A stretch of 24,821 bases of DNA from 2-12-FULL-40-12 sp964518135 (GTDB taxonomy: Bacteria > Patescibacteriota > Minisyncoccia > Minisyncoccales > 2-12-FULL-40-12), in assembly GCA_964518135.1 (NCBI GenBank), contig CAZFEY010000007.1:1-24821 (forward strand), read 5' to 3'. Shown here in pieces: positions 6,315 through 14,201 of this stretch (within the stretch, counting starts at the first letter, position 1; every line of letters starts with the position of its first letter). Made by a program: the position numbers and the translations under genes. The notes beneath the pieces were generated by a model. The model had not been told where the DNA came from. It was given only the letters and a program-made list of their open reading frames with translations, and searched no databases.

Positions 6315-7589
6315 ATGATGACAAATGTTGAAAAATTCGTAATCGAAGGGGGGAGGTCTTTAGAGGGCGAGATTGAAGTCAGGGGATCCAAGAATGCGGC
6401 TGGTCCTATCTTGGCAGCTACTCTAATGACCGATCAAGAATGCGAAATAGAAAATATTCCTTTAATAAAAGACATAATGAGCCTGATAGAAATCATGGAA
6501 AGTATGGGCGCGAAAATCGAATGGACGGGAGAAAGGTCTTTAAAAGTAAGTTCTCGCAACGGCATAGATCCATCGAAAATGGATTTTGGAAAAGCCTCTG
6601 CGACCAGGGTTTCAGTATTGCTTATTGGAGCTCTTTTGGCTAGAGCGAAACGGTTTAAAATAGCAAAGCCGGGCGGAGATAGAATTGGGCTTAGGCCTAT
6701 CTCAACGCACATTGAAGCCCTAGAAAAGCTTGGAGCTAAAATAGAAGAACAAAGTACTTTCTATGAAATTGACTTTGCGGATTTGCGAGGCAGGGAAGTT
6801 ATTTTAAAAGAATTTAGCGTTACCGCTACCGAGAATTTAATAATGGTAGGATCTATTTTGTCTGGCAGGACGATAATCAAAGGAGCAGCGGCCGAACCTC
6901 AAGTACAGAACCTTGGAGACATGCTTAATAAGATGGGAGCTAAAATTAGCGGTTTGGGTACTCACACTATTGTTATTGATGGAGTTGAAAATTTATCCGG
7001 CGTTACGCATAAGATAATACCGGATCCTAATGAAGCCGGCACTTTCGTGTTAGCAGGAGCTATTACTCCGGGCAAGATCAAAGTAATAGGAGCTATTCCG
7101 AGCCATCTGGATCTTTTTCTGGATAGATTAGAGGAAATGGGTGTAGATATGATTAAGGATGATAATTCGGTAACTGTCGATTATTCTCCCAACCTACGAC
7201 CCGTAAGGGTTCAAGCGTTGCCGTATCCTGGTTTTCCGACTGATTTATTGCCACCATTGGTACCGCTTCTGACCCAAGCAAAGGGAAAAAGCTTAGTGCA
7301 CGATCCTCTTTACGAGAACAGATTAAGCTACATACACGAATTAAGAAAAATGGGAGCTGATATAGAATTAGTTGATCCTCATCGCGCGATCGTATTTGGC
7401 AAAACTAATCTCGTTGGTCAAAATATTGAGAGCGGGGATATTAGGGCCGGTGCGGCATTGGTTATTGCCGGATTGCTAGCTAAGGGACGGACGACAATTC
7501 GAAATATATATCAAATAGATAGAGGATATGAAAAAATAGAAGAGAGATTACAAAGATTAGGCGCTAGTATCCAGCGGGTCAGCGAGTAG
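6315..7589 (+). CDS. murA: UDP-N-acetylglucosamine 1-carboxyvinyltransferase, Asp active-site form
   Basis: First committed step of peptidoglycan synthesis in the cytosol: transfers enolpyruvate from PEP to UDP-GlcNAc. 424 residues, normal length. Substrate-binding KN (K26, N27), FPTDLLPP with the general-base aspartate, and the DRGYEKIEERL C-terminus with the conserved arginine are present. The catalytic loop reads KPGGDRIG: D122 replaces the usual cysteine (C115 in E. coli), with the codon GAT at 6678-6680. Asp-type MurA enzymes, as in Mycobacterium, Chlamydia and Borrelia, are active and insensitive to fosfomycin, so the same is expected here. Two ATG codons (6315, 6318) are possible starts. 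It implies the cell makes a wall, consistent with mreB next to it. Confidence 0.96.
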   Translation: MMTNVEKFVIEGGRSLEGEIEVRGSKNAAGPILAATLMTDQECEIENIPLIKDIMSLIEIMESMGAKIEWTGERSLKVSSRNGIDPSKMDFGKASATRVSVLLIGALLARAKRFKIAKPGGDRIGLRPISTHIEALEKLGAKIEEQSTFYEIDFADLRGREVILKEFSVTATENLIMVGSILSGRTIIKGAAAEPQVQNLGDMLNKMGAKISGLGTHTIVIDGVENLSGVTHKIIPDPNEAGTFVLAGAITPGKIKVIGAIPSHLDLFLDRLEEMGVDMIKDDNSVTVDYSPNLRPVRVQALPYPGFPTDLLPPLVPLLTQAKGKSLVHDPLYENRLSYIHELRKMGADIELVDPHRAIVFGKTNLVGQNIESGDIRAGAALVIAGLLAKGRTTIRNIYQIDRGYEKIEERLQRLGASIQRVSE

Positions 7590-7681
7590 AATCAAAATCT
7601 ATTTCGTCAGAATCAAACTTGTTTAATTTCGGAAGAAATCAAACTTGTTTATTCGAAGAACAAATTGTTTATTTTCGAGCG
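7590..7681 (+). repeat. Four degenerate direct repeats upstream of mreB
   Basis: Right after the murA stop, four similar units begin at 7590, 7611, 7637 and 7659. The two middle ones share ATCAAACTTGTTTA exactly (7612-7625 and 7638-7651); the last has ACAAATTGTTTA. The exact pair contains the small dyad AAAC-TT-GTTT, which resembles operator half-sites. The block ends about 43 bases before mreB. Binding of a regulator is inference; a simple degenerate tandem repeat is the alternative. Confidence 0.5.
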
Positions 7682-7724
7682 TAGTAAGAGAACATTTATT
7701 TCGTTTTTAATCCATTGAAGAATT

Positions 7725-8732
7725 ATGTTTATTAAGAGAATTGGAATTGATTTAGGGACTTGTAATAGCTTAATATTTGTTGTTGGAAGAGGGATTATTT
7801 TGCAAGAGCCGTCGGTGGTAGCGGTTTCTTTTATTGAAAACAAAGTTTTAGCAATAGGAAATAAAGCAAAAGAAATGATAGGTAGAACACCGGAAGATAT
7901 AAAAGTTTTCCGCCCCCTAAAAGATGGGGTCATTGCCGAATACCGCGTTACCGAAGCTATGTTAAAATACTTTATCCGTGAAGCCAACGGCAGATTTAGA
8001 TTGTTTAAACCAGAATTAGTGATAGGAGTTCCAGCTGGCATTACCTCGACCGAGAGAAGAGCTGTTGTAGAGGCGGGTACTTCAGCTGGGGCCAGGGCTG
8101 TTTATGTTGCAAAAGAACCTGTTCTAGCGGCCATAGGGGCAGGTATTCCTATTAATTCCTGTGCTGGGCATATGATCGTTGATATCGGAGGAGGTACTTC
8201 TGAGGTTGCCGTGATTTCTCTTGGAGGGGTTGTGACTTGGCATTCGGTAAGAACAGCGGGTGATAAAATGGATGCAGCAATAACTGATTATATAAAGAAA
8301 AAATACAATTTAGCAGTTGGAGATCAGACAGCTGAAGAGATAAAAATAAAAATAGGAACAGCATTACCTCAAGACAAAGAGCAATATTTAGAAGTTAAAG
8401 GACGAGATCTTATTTCCGGACTTCCAAGAACTGTAAAAGTGTCATCCAATGAGGTTTGTGAAGCTTTGACAGATCCACTAGTAGAAATTGTACAGGGGGT
8501 GAGGCAGGTTTTAAGAAATACACCCCCTGAATTATCAGCAGATATTATGGATAAAGGCATGGTGATTTCTGGCGGTGGAGCATTGCTTAAAAACATAGAT
8601 CAGCTTTTGGCTAAAAGCACTGGTGTGCCATGTTTTATTGCCGAAGACCCATTATTGTGCGTCGTTAAAGGTTCTGGCATTGTGCTAGAAAATCTTGACT
8701 TATACAAGAAAAGCATAATGTCAAAAAGATAG
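7725..8732 (+). CDS. mreB: Rod shape-determining protein MreB (copy 1)
   Basis: Actin-like ATPase that forms membrane-associated filaments directing wall synthesis. 335 residues, the standard length. The phosphate-1 loop DLGTCNS (residues 9-15), the phosphate-2 motif DIGGGTSE (153-160) and the C-terminal SGGGALL adenosine motif are intact, and GRTPEDIKVFRPLKDGVIA is a typical MreB segment. It lies between murA and holB rather than next to mreC/mreD, which are not in the window. A second MreB lies at 12790. The repeats at 7590-7681 may control it. Confidence 0.95.
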   Translation: MFIKRIGIDLGTCNSLIFVVGRGIILQEPSVVAVSFIENKVLAIGNKAKEMIGRTPEDIKVFRPLKDGVIAEYRVTEAMLKYFIREANGRFRLFKPELVIGVPAGITSTERRAVVEAGTSAGARAVYVAKEPVLAAIGAGIPINSCAGHMIVDIGGGTSEVAVISLGGVVTWHSVRTAGDKMDAAITDYIKKKYNLAVGDQTAEEIKIKIGTALPQDKEQYLEVKGRDLISGLPRTVKVSSNEVCEALTDPLVEIVQGVRQVLRNTPPELSADIMDKGMVISGGGALLKNIDQLLAKSTGVPCFIAEDPLLCVVKGSGIVLENLDLYKKSIMSKR

Positions 8733-8736
8733 CGTT

Positions 8737-8823
8737 CATAGAACATAGAACATAAAGCATAAAGCACAAAACAATCAGAGATAAGCTAAAATTTGTTTCA
8801 TGCTGTATGTTTCACGCTTCATG
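8737..8823. repeat. Inverted arrays of heptanucleotide repeats
   Basis: Five plus-strand heptads run without gaps from 8737 to 8771: CATAGAA twice, CATAAAG twice, CACAAAA. After a 24-base spacer the complementary strand carries four more in the opposite orientation: CATGAAG, CGTGAAA, CATACAG and CATGAAA (complements of 8817-8823, 8810-8816, 8803-8809 and 8796-8802). The right array runs into the start codon at 8821, so the upstream ATG at 8800 is probably repeat sequence rather than the true start of holB. The element could fold back loosely on itself. Confidence 0.65.
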
Positions 8824-9819
8824 ATATTGGAACATCAAAAACAAAAAAGACTCTTAAGAGCGATGGTAGTGTCTCATAGAATCCCTCACGCTCTTTTGTT
8901 TTCGGGGAAAAAGGGAGTTGGGAAAGAACAAATCGCCATTAAATTTATTAAATTAATTAATTGCAACAACAAAGATGCTGATGGTCGCCCCTGTGAAAAA
9001 TGCGCTGTTTGTCGAGGGGTTGACGCATTGCTGCATCCCGACCTCCTAATCATCAACAACCAACTGCAAGAAATTCAGATAGATCAGATACGCGATTTGA
9101 CATCAAGATTTTCCCTAAAACCGTCACAATTTCTTTTAAAATCAGCCATTATCAATGGAGCGCATCTGATGAATTTGCAGGCACAAGCAGCTCTTCTAAA
9201 AACGTTGGAGGAACCTAAAGGACACGCTATCATGATTCTAATTACTGACCAGCCAGAAATGCTTTTACCGACTATTCGTTCTCGCACACAACATATAAAA
9301 TTTGGTCGGTTTTCCAGGCAGACAATAAAACAATATTTATTAAGTAATGGTTTAACCAAAAATAAAGCGGAAATAGCTAGTTTATTATCAGATGGCAGGC
9401 TAAATACCGCTCTTAATTTCGCATCAAACCAAGAGATTTTTGACAAGAGCGTAAAATACCTAAACGATCTTACGAATCTAATGGGTGAAAAATCTACCAC
9501 AAGCGATTTTTTTCAATATATAAAACACCTTAACGATCAGTTAAAAATTGATTCTAAAAACAAAGAGACCGGGCAAGGGTCTGTTGTGTGGAAGGATTTA
9601 TTAGAAGCTTGGTTACTCTATCTAAGAGAGCTTTTACTTTTTAAACTAGGAGTCGGGTCTGTTTTAGAAAATAACGTTGGTATGTTAAAAACTTCGAATA
9701 AGTACTCGGTAGAAAAACTTATTAAAATTATAAATACAATCCAGAATATGCTTTCCATTATGGTAAAAACGAGTATAAATTATAGGTTTGCTTTCGAAAT
9801 AGTAGCCTTGGATTTTTAA
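8821..9819 (+). CDS. holB: DNA polymerase III delta-prime subunit
   Basis: Clamp-loader component that helps place the sliding clamp on DNA. From the preferred start at 8821, 332 residues. A Walker A-like loop GKKGVGKE (29-36) has Glu where Thr/Ser is needed for ATP use, and the usual SRC motif reads SRT; such loss is typical of delta-prime rather than the tau/gamma ATPase. A four-cysteine zinc module (C48, C58, C61, C64) is present. An in-frame ATG at 8800 would add seven residues, but these are encoded by the heptad repeat and are unlike the family; the homologous start is MILEHQ. A divergent C-terminal region follows from about residue 200. Confidence 0.88.
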   Translation: MILEHQKQKRLLRAMVVSHRIPHALLFSGKKGVGKEQIAIKFIKLINCNNKDADGRPCEKCAVCRGVDALLHPDLLIINNQLQEIQIDQIRDLTSRFSLKPSQFLLKSAIINGAHLMNLQAQAALLKTLEEPKGHAIMILITDQPEMLLPTIRSRTQHIKFGRFSRQTIKQYLLSNGLTKNKAEIASLLSDGRLNTALNFASNQEIFDKSVKYLNDLTNLMGEKSTTSDFFQYIKHLNDQLKIDSKNKETGQGSVVWKDLLEAWLLYLRELLLFKLGVGSVLENNVGMLKTSNKYSVEKLIKIINTIQNMLSIMVKTSINYRFAFEIVALDF

Positions 9820-9844
9820 ACATTTTTAAAAATTAATACAATTT

Positions 9845-10399
9845 ATGTATAGAGAAATTCTAAATAAGGTAAAACCGGAAATAGACAAAACAATGAATTT
9901 TTTAAACAGAGAGCTGTCTAAAATTCGCACTGGTCGCGTTTCGTCATCGTTAGTTGAAGACGTTTTAATCGATTCTTACGGAGGGAAAAATCCTTTAAAA
10001 CAAGTGGCAACTATTTCTTCTTCGGGGCCAAGAACAATTTTAATTCAACCCTGGGATAAAACAATTCTTTTAAATATAGAAAAATCTATTTTAAGTTCTG
10101 GCCTTGGCATTAATCCTATTGTGGAAGGAGATTCGGTAAGATTAGTTTTTCCGCCACCAACAGAAGAGTATCGTAAAAGTCTTGCAAAAACTTTAAACGA
10201 CAAATTAGAGGTGGCTAGGGTAACGTTGAGAAGGTGGCGTGAAGATGCTTGGCGTCAAATACAAGACGGTTTTCGCCAAGGGAAAATTAGAGAAGATGAC
10301 AAATTTCGGGCAAAAAACGAGTTGCAAGAGTTGGTAGACGAGTATAATAGGCAAATTGAGGAAAAAGGAGCGCAAAAAACTAAAGAAATAATGGAGTAA
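9845..10399 (+). CDS. frr: Ribosome recycling factor
   Basis: Splits post-termination ribosomes together with EF-G. 184 residues, the usual length. RTGRVSSSLVEDVLIDSYGG, the IQPWDKT turn and FPPPTEEYRKSLAK are hallmark segments of the two-domain RRF fold; the C-terminal helix carries RAKNELQELVDEYNRQIEEK. It starts 25 bases after holB and ends 13 bases before rseP. The frr-rseP-proS neighbourhood is a shortened version of the common frr-uppS-cdsA-dxr-rseP-proS order, with the lipid genes absent here. Confidence 0.97.
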   Translation: MYREILNKVKPEIDKTMNFLNRELSKIRTGRVSSSLVEDVLIDSYGGKNPLKQVATISSSGPRTILIQPWDKTILLNIEKSILSSGLGINPIVEGDSVRLVFPPPTEEYRKSLAKTLNDKLEVARVTLRRWREDAWRQIQDGFRQGKIREDDKFRAKNELQELVDEYNRQIEEKGAQKTKEIME

Positions 10400-10412
10400 T
10401 CATTAATTTTTT

Positions 10413-11513
10413 ATGATACTGATAATTTTATTATCTTTTTTTAGCTTGATGGTTTTGGTCGTTATTCATGAGTGGGGACATTTTATTTTGGCTAAAAAAT
10501 TTGGGATAAGGGTTGATGAATTCGGAATTGGTTTTCCGCCGCGTCTCTTTGGTAAAAAATTCGGAGACACTCTGTATTCTTTAAATCTTTTGCCTTTCGG
10601 CGCTTTTGTACGTATCTATGGCGAGGACGGAGACGAATCTGGCCCGAACAGCTTTTCCGGAAAACCTGTCTGGCAGAGAGCTTTAGTTATTCTGGGGGGG
10701 GTTATTACCTTTTGGATCACAGCGGCTATCATATTAAGCGTAATCGTAGGATTAGGTCCTAATGTGGCCATAGCAGATAACGAGAGTCAAGGAGTAAAAG
10801 ATCCTAAGGTGCAGGTTACTGCTGTTGCTGCTGGATCTCCGGCTGAAGTAGCTGGTTTGGTATGGGGAGACGTTATTAGAAGAGTTATGTTAGTTAGCGA
10901 AGATAATTCATTTTCTGGTGAAGAATTACGTATTGATAAGGTTGGGCAACTTCAAGATGTAATTTATCAGAATAGAGGCCGGAAATTAGTATTGGAAGTA
11001 GAAAGAGGTAAGGACTCTTTGCAGATCGAGGTGGTGCCCAGAATAGATCCGCCGAAAAACGAAGGTCCTATGGGTATAGCCTTAATGAGAACGGCGACCA
11101 AAAAATATCCTTGGTATCAAGCACCATTGCATGGTATTATTGCGACGGGCAATATGACTGTCGCAATTGCTGTTGGCTGGTGGCAGGCATTAGATGGTGC
11201 TTTTCATGGAGAATCTTCTGGTGCGCAGGTTATGGGACCCGTTGGTATTTTTTCAATGTTTATCCAGGTTGCTAAATGGGGGGTAGTCTCTTTCTTGCAA
11301 TTCATCGCTTTAATTTCTATACACCTGGCCTTGTTTAATATCTTGCCGATACCTGTTGTGGACGGTGGTAGGTTGTTGTTTCTTCTTATAGAGGGGATAA
11401 GAAAGAAGCCATTAAATAGAGTTTTTGAGCAGAGAATTAACATGGCCTTTTTTTCTTTGCTTATATTATTAATGGTTTGGGTTACGATAAAAGACGTAAT
11501 AAAGCTATTTTGA
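10413..11513 (+). CDS. rseP: RIP metalloprotease (RseP/site-2 protease family)
   Basis: Intramembrane zinc protease that cleaves transmembrane anti-sigma factors or signal-peptide remnants. 366 residues with about four membrane segments. Zinc ligands are in HEWGH (residues 19-23, with catalytic E20), and the third ligand is D317 in NILPIPVVDGGR. The LGGV stretch near residue 94 and one PDZ domain (about 130-210, VQVTAVAAGSPAEVAGL) are visible, against two PDZ domains in E. coli. It sits between frr and proS, the classical location. The substrate cannot be told from this window. It ends in TGA, showing UGA is a stop in this genome. Confidence 0.94.
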   Translation: MILIILLSFFSLMVLVVIHEWGHFILAKKFGIRVDEFGIGFPPRLFGKKFGDTLYSLNLLPFGAFVRIYGEDGDESGPNSFSGKPVWQRALVILGGVITFWITAAIILSVIVGLGPNVAIADNESQGVKDPKVQVTAVAAGSPAEVAGLVWGDVIRRVMLVSEDNSFSGEELRIDKVGQLQDVIYQNRGRKLVLEVERGKDSLQIEVVPRIDPPKNEGPMGIALMRTATKKYPWYQAPLHGIIATGNMTVAIAVGWWQALDGAFHGESSGAQVMGPVGIFSMFIQVAKWGVVSFLQFIALISIHLALFNILPIPVVDGGRLLFLLIEGIRKKPLNRVFEQRINMAFFSLLILLMVWVTIKDVIKLF

Positions 11514-11541
11514 GATCTTTTTGAGGTCTGATAATTTCCAC

Positions 11542-12786
11542 ATGAAACAATCATTTCTTTTTACCAAAACAAGCAAAGAACCGCCGAGAGACGAGCAAAG
11601 CATTAACGCTAAGATGCTATCGAGAGCTGGATTTGTGGACAAGTTGATGTCAGGGGTCTTTTCGTATTTACCTCTTGGATTAATGGTTTTGAGAAAAATC
11701 GAGAAAATCATCAGAGAAGAAATGCAAAATATAGGCGGTCAAGAGGTCTTGCTTCCATCACTGCATCCTAAATCGAATTGGGATAAAACAGGTCGTTTTA
11801 AAGAAGAAGAGATGTTTAAATTTAAAGATAGAAAAGGTTCAGAAGTTGGCCTAGGATGGACCCACGAAGAAATTATTACTCCTCTAGCAAAAAAATTCAT
11901 CAGCTCTTACAAAGATTTCCCCGTTTATATTTACCAGATACAAAATAAATTTAGGAATGAGTTAAGAGCCAAGTCTGGTTTATTGAGGGGTGTAGAGTTT
12001 TTAATGAAAGATCTTTATTCTTTTCATAAAGACGAAAAGGATCTCGACAATTTTTATCAAAAAGTACAAAAGGCCTACCTAAAGATTTTTAAAAGATGCG
12101 GCCTACAAAAACAAACCTTTTTAGTCGCAGCTTCCGGTGGAACGTTTAGTAAGTATTCTCATGAATTCCAAACCATCACCGATTACGGTGAAGATGAGAT
12201 TTATTTATGTCCGAAATGTAAGCTCGGCGTTAATAAAGAAATTATAGAACAGGAAAATTTTTCATGCGTTAAATGTAAAAACAAGAAATTAGAAGTTAAA
12301 AAATCTATAGAAGTTGGGAATATTTTCAAGCTAAAAGATAGGTTTAGTCGCCCATTCAATCTATTTTTTAAAGACGAAAAAGGAAAAGAAAGCCCGGTAT
12401 TGATGGGTTGTTATGGAATAGGTCTTGGCAGGCTGATGGGAGCGGTTGTTGAGGTTTGCAATGACGAAAGGGGAATAGTTTGGCCAAAAGAGCTATCGCC
12501 TTTTGATATTCATTTGGTACTTGGTAGTTATGAAAAAAAAGAAGTTAATTTGGCGACAAAAATATATAACGATCTATCAAGAGCTGGCTTATCAGTCCTT
12601 TTCGACGACAGAATTGGCGTATCGTTGGGCGAGAAGCTGGTTGATTCTGATTTGATAGGTATTTCTACGAGGATTCTGTTAAGTAAAAAGAGCCTAGTAA
12701 ATAATGTCGCAGAAATAAAAAAGAGAGAAAGTAAGATGTTGAGATTGGTGAGGCTATCTGATCTAAATAAATTTTTCATTATTTAA
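11542..12786 (+). CDS. proS: Prolyl-tRNA synthetase without the INS editing domain
   Basis: Charges tRNA-Pro. From the preferred ATG at 11542 (MKQSFLFTKTSKEPPRDEQS, aligning with the usual N-terminus) it has 414 residues, against about 570 for E. coli; an upstream TTG at 11521 is less likely. Class II motif 2 (FRNELRAKSGLLRGVEFLMKD) and motif 3 (GCYGIGLGRLMGAV) are present, as is a C-terminal anticodon-binding domain. The roughly 180-residue INS domain that deacylates Ala-tRNA-Pro is absent. In its place is a short stretch with CPKC and CVKC, likely a zinc knuckle. Short bacterial-type ProRS of this sort are known in alphaproteobacteria and mitochondria. Confidence 0.93.
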   Translation: MKQSFLFTKTSKEPPRDEQSINAKMLSRAGFVDKLMSGVFSYLPLGLMVLRKIEKIIREEMQNIGGQEVLLPSLHPKSNWDKTGRFKEEEMFKFKDRKGSEVGLGWTHEEIITPLAKKFISSYKDFPVYIYQIQNKFRNELRAKSGLLRGVEFLMKDLYSFHKDEKDLDNFYQKVQKAYLKIFKRCGLQKQTFLVAASGGTFSKYSHEFQTITDYGEDEIYLCPKCKLGVNKEIIEQENFSCVKCKNKKLEVKKSIEVGNIFKLKDRFSRPFNLFFKDEKGKESPVLMGCYGIGLGRLMGAVVEVCNDERGIVWPKELSPFDIHLVLGSYEKKEVNLATKIYNDLSRAGLSVLFDDRIGVSLGEKLVDSDLIGISTRILLSKKSLVNNVAEIKKRESKMLRLVRLSDLNKFFII

Positions 12787-12789
12787 ATT

Positions 12790-13905
12790 ATGCTTAATAA
12801 ACTTTTTTCTAAAATTTCAGAAGATATAGCTATTGATCTGGGAACAGCTAATAGTCTGGTTTATGTTAGGGGTAAAGGCATAGTAATTACCGAGCCGTCG
12901 GTAGTGGCAGTAAATCAAAAAACAGGTCAGATACTAGCAATTGGAGAAGAGGCAAAAAGAATGGTTGGAAGAACCCCCGCGCATATCGTAGCTACCAGAC
13001 CCTTGGTTTCTGGCGTAATTTCAGATTTCGATGTAACAGAGCAGATGTTGAGATATTTTATTGATAAGGCACACAAGAAAAAATTTATTATAGGTCCTCG
13101 TCCTAGGGTAATTATCGGTATACCCTACGGAGTGACAGAGGTCGAGAAAAAAGCCGTACAAGACGCAGCTAAAAACGCGGGCGCTAGAGCAGTGTTTTTA
13201 ATAGAGCAACCAATGGCTGCGGCAATCGGAGCTAAGCTTGCCATTCAAGATCCGGGAGGTAATTTTATTGTGGATATTGGAGGAGGCACTTCTGAAGTTG
13301 CCGTGATCTCTCTTGGAGGGATTGTGACGGCAAAAAGCCTAAGAGTTGCTGGCGATAGACTCAACGAAGATATCATCCAATTCGTACAGAACGAGTACAA
13401 GCTTTTAATTGGAGAAAGAACGGCGGAAGATATCAAAATAGGCATCGGTTCCGCTTATCCGCTAAATCACCCCAAATATAATAGAAAGATGGGTCGACTA
13501 TCCAGGGACCAGCAGGCAACGGCTATAGATATGCCCTTGGAGCTTCCATTGAGAGGAAGAAACCTTATTACGGGCTTGCCAGAAGAAATTATGGTATCCA
13601 ATGAAAGTATCAGAATGGCACTTGAAAAATCATTGAAACAGATAGTGCGCGCAATAAAAGTTACCGTTGAGGAAACGCCTCCAGAGTTATTGTCTGATAT
13701 TATGATGAGAGGTATTCACTTGGCCGGCGGCGGGAGTCTTCTTAGGGGATTAGACGTATTAATACAAAAGGAAACTAGAATTCCAACAAAAATAGTAGAC
13801 GATCCTTTGACTGCTGTGGTAAGGGGAGCAGGTATGGTTTTGGAAGATTTAGATCAATTACAAGAAGTTTTAGTTGATACTGAAGAATTGGCTCCACCAA
13901 GCTAA
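12790..13905 (+). CDS. mreB: Rod shape-determining protein MreB (copy 2, with insertion)
   Basis: Second actin-like MreB/Mbl homologue, 371 residues. Nucleotide-binding motifs DLGTANS (16-22) and DIGGGTSE (162-169) and the C-terminal AGGGSLLRG loop are intact. Relative to copy 1 and to standard MreB it carries about 25 extra residues between GSAYPL and LRGRNLITGLP (about 226-253, containing NHPKYNRKMGRLSRDQQ), in the outer subdomain. It begins 3 bases after proS and is followed 8 bases later by gatC, so it is part of the same transcript. A division of labour like MreB/Mbl in Bacillus is plausible but not shown. Confidence 0.94.
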   Translation: MLNKLFSKISEDIAIDLGTANSLVYVRGKGIVITEPSVVAVNQKTGQILAIGEEAKRMVGRTPAHIVATRPLVSGVISDFDVTEQMLRYFIDKAHKKKFIIGPRPRVIIGIPYGVTEVEKKAVQDAAKNAGARAVFLIEQPMAAAIGAKLAIQDPGGNFIVDIGGGTSEVAVISLGGIVTAKSLRVAGDRLNEDIIQFVQNEYKLLIGERTAEDIKIGIGSAYPLNHPKYNRKMGRLSRDQQATAIDMPLELPLRGRNLITGLPEEIMVSNESIRMALEKSLKQIVRAIKVTVEETPPELLSDIMMRGIHLAGGGSLLRGLDVLIQKETRIPTKIVDDPLTAVVRGAGMVLEDLDQLQEVLVDTEELAPPS

Positions 13906-13913
13906 ATCAAAAT

Positions 13914-14198
13914 ATGATAACAGAAGAAGACGTAAGGCACATTGCCAAATTGTCTCGCATAGATTTGAATGATCGAGAGTTGAAAGATTTCCAAGTGGAA
14001 TTAAGTTCTATTCTCGATTATTTTAATAAGTTGAAAAAAATTAATACCTCTAGTGTTCAGGAAAGAGGCTTTTCGGCTAACCCGAATAACGTAACAAGAA
14101 AAGATAAGGCTATAGTCATAGAAGGTGACCACAAAAAAATTATAGCGTTGGTTCCAAGAGAAAGAGATAATTTTGTTCAAGTAAAAACCATTCTTTAA
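13914..14198 (+). CDS. gatC: Aspartyl/glutamyl-tRNA amidotransferase subunit C
   Basis: Small chaperone-like subunit of the GatCAB amidotransferase, which converts Glu-tRNA-Gln and/or Asp-tRNA-Asn. 94 residues, normal. The N-terminal EEDVRHIAKLSRIDL and the central LSSILDYFNKLKKINT segments are the family signature. It sits 3 bases before gatA. gatB is not in the window and must be elsewhere if the complex is functional. Confidence 0.95.
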   Translation: MITEEDVRHIAKLSRIDLNDRELKDFQVELSSILDYFNKLKKINTSSVQERGFSANPNNVTRKDKAIVIEGDHKKIIALVPRERDNFVQVKTIL

Positions 14199-14201
14199 GC
14201 T

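Noticed and set aside
8800..8820. The upstream ATG as the holB start
   Set aside because: Those seven codons are made of heptad repeat units and do not resemble the family; the ATG at 8821 matches the expected N-terminus.
8737..8823. CRISPR array
   Set aside because: Units are 7 bases, contiguous and partly inverted, with no spacers; this is a short tandem repeat.
11521..11541. TTG start for proS
   Set aside because: The ATG at 11542 aligns with the conserved ProRS N-terminus, and the extra residues do not.
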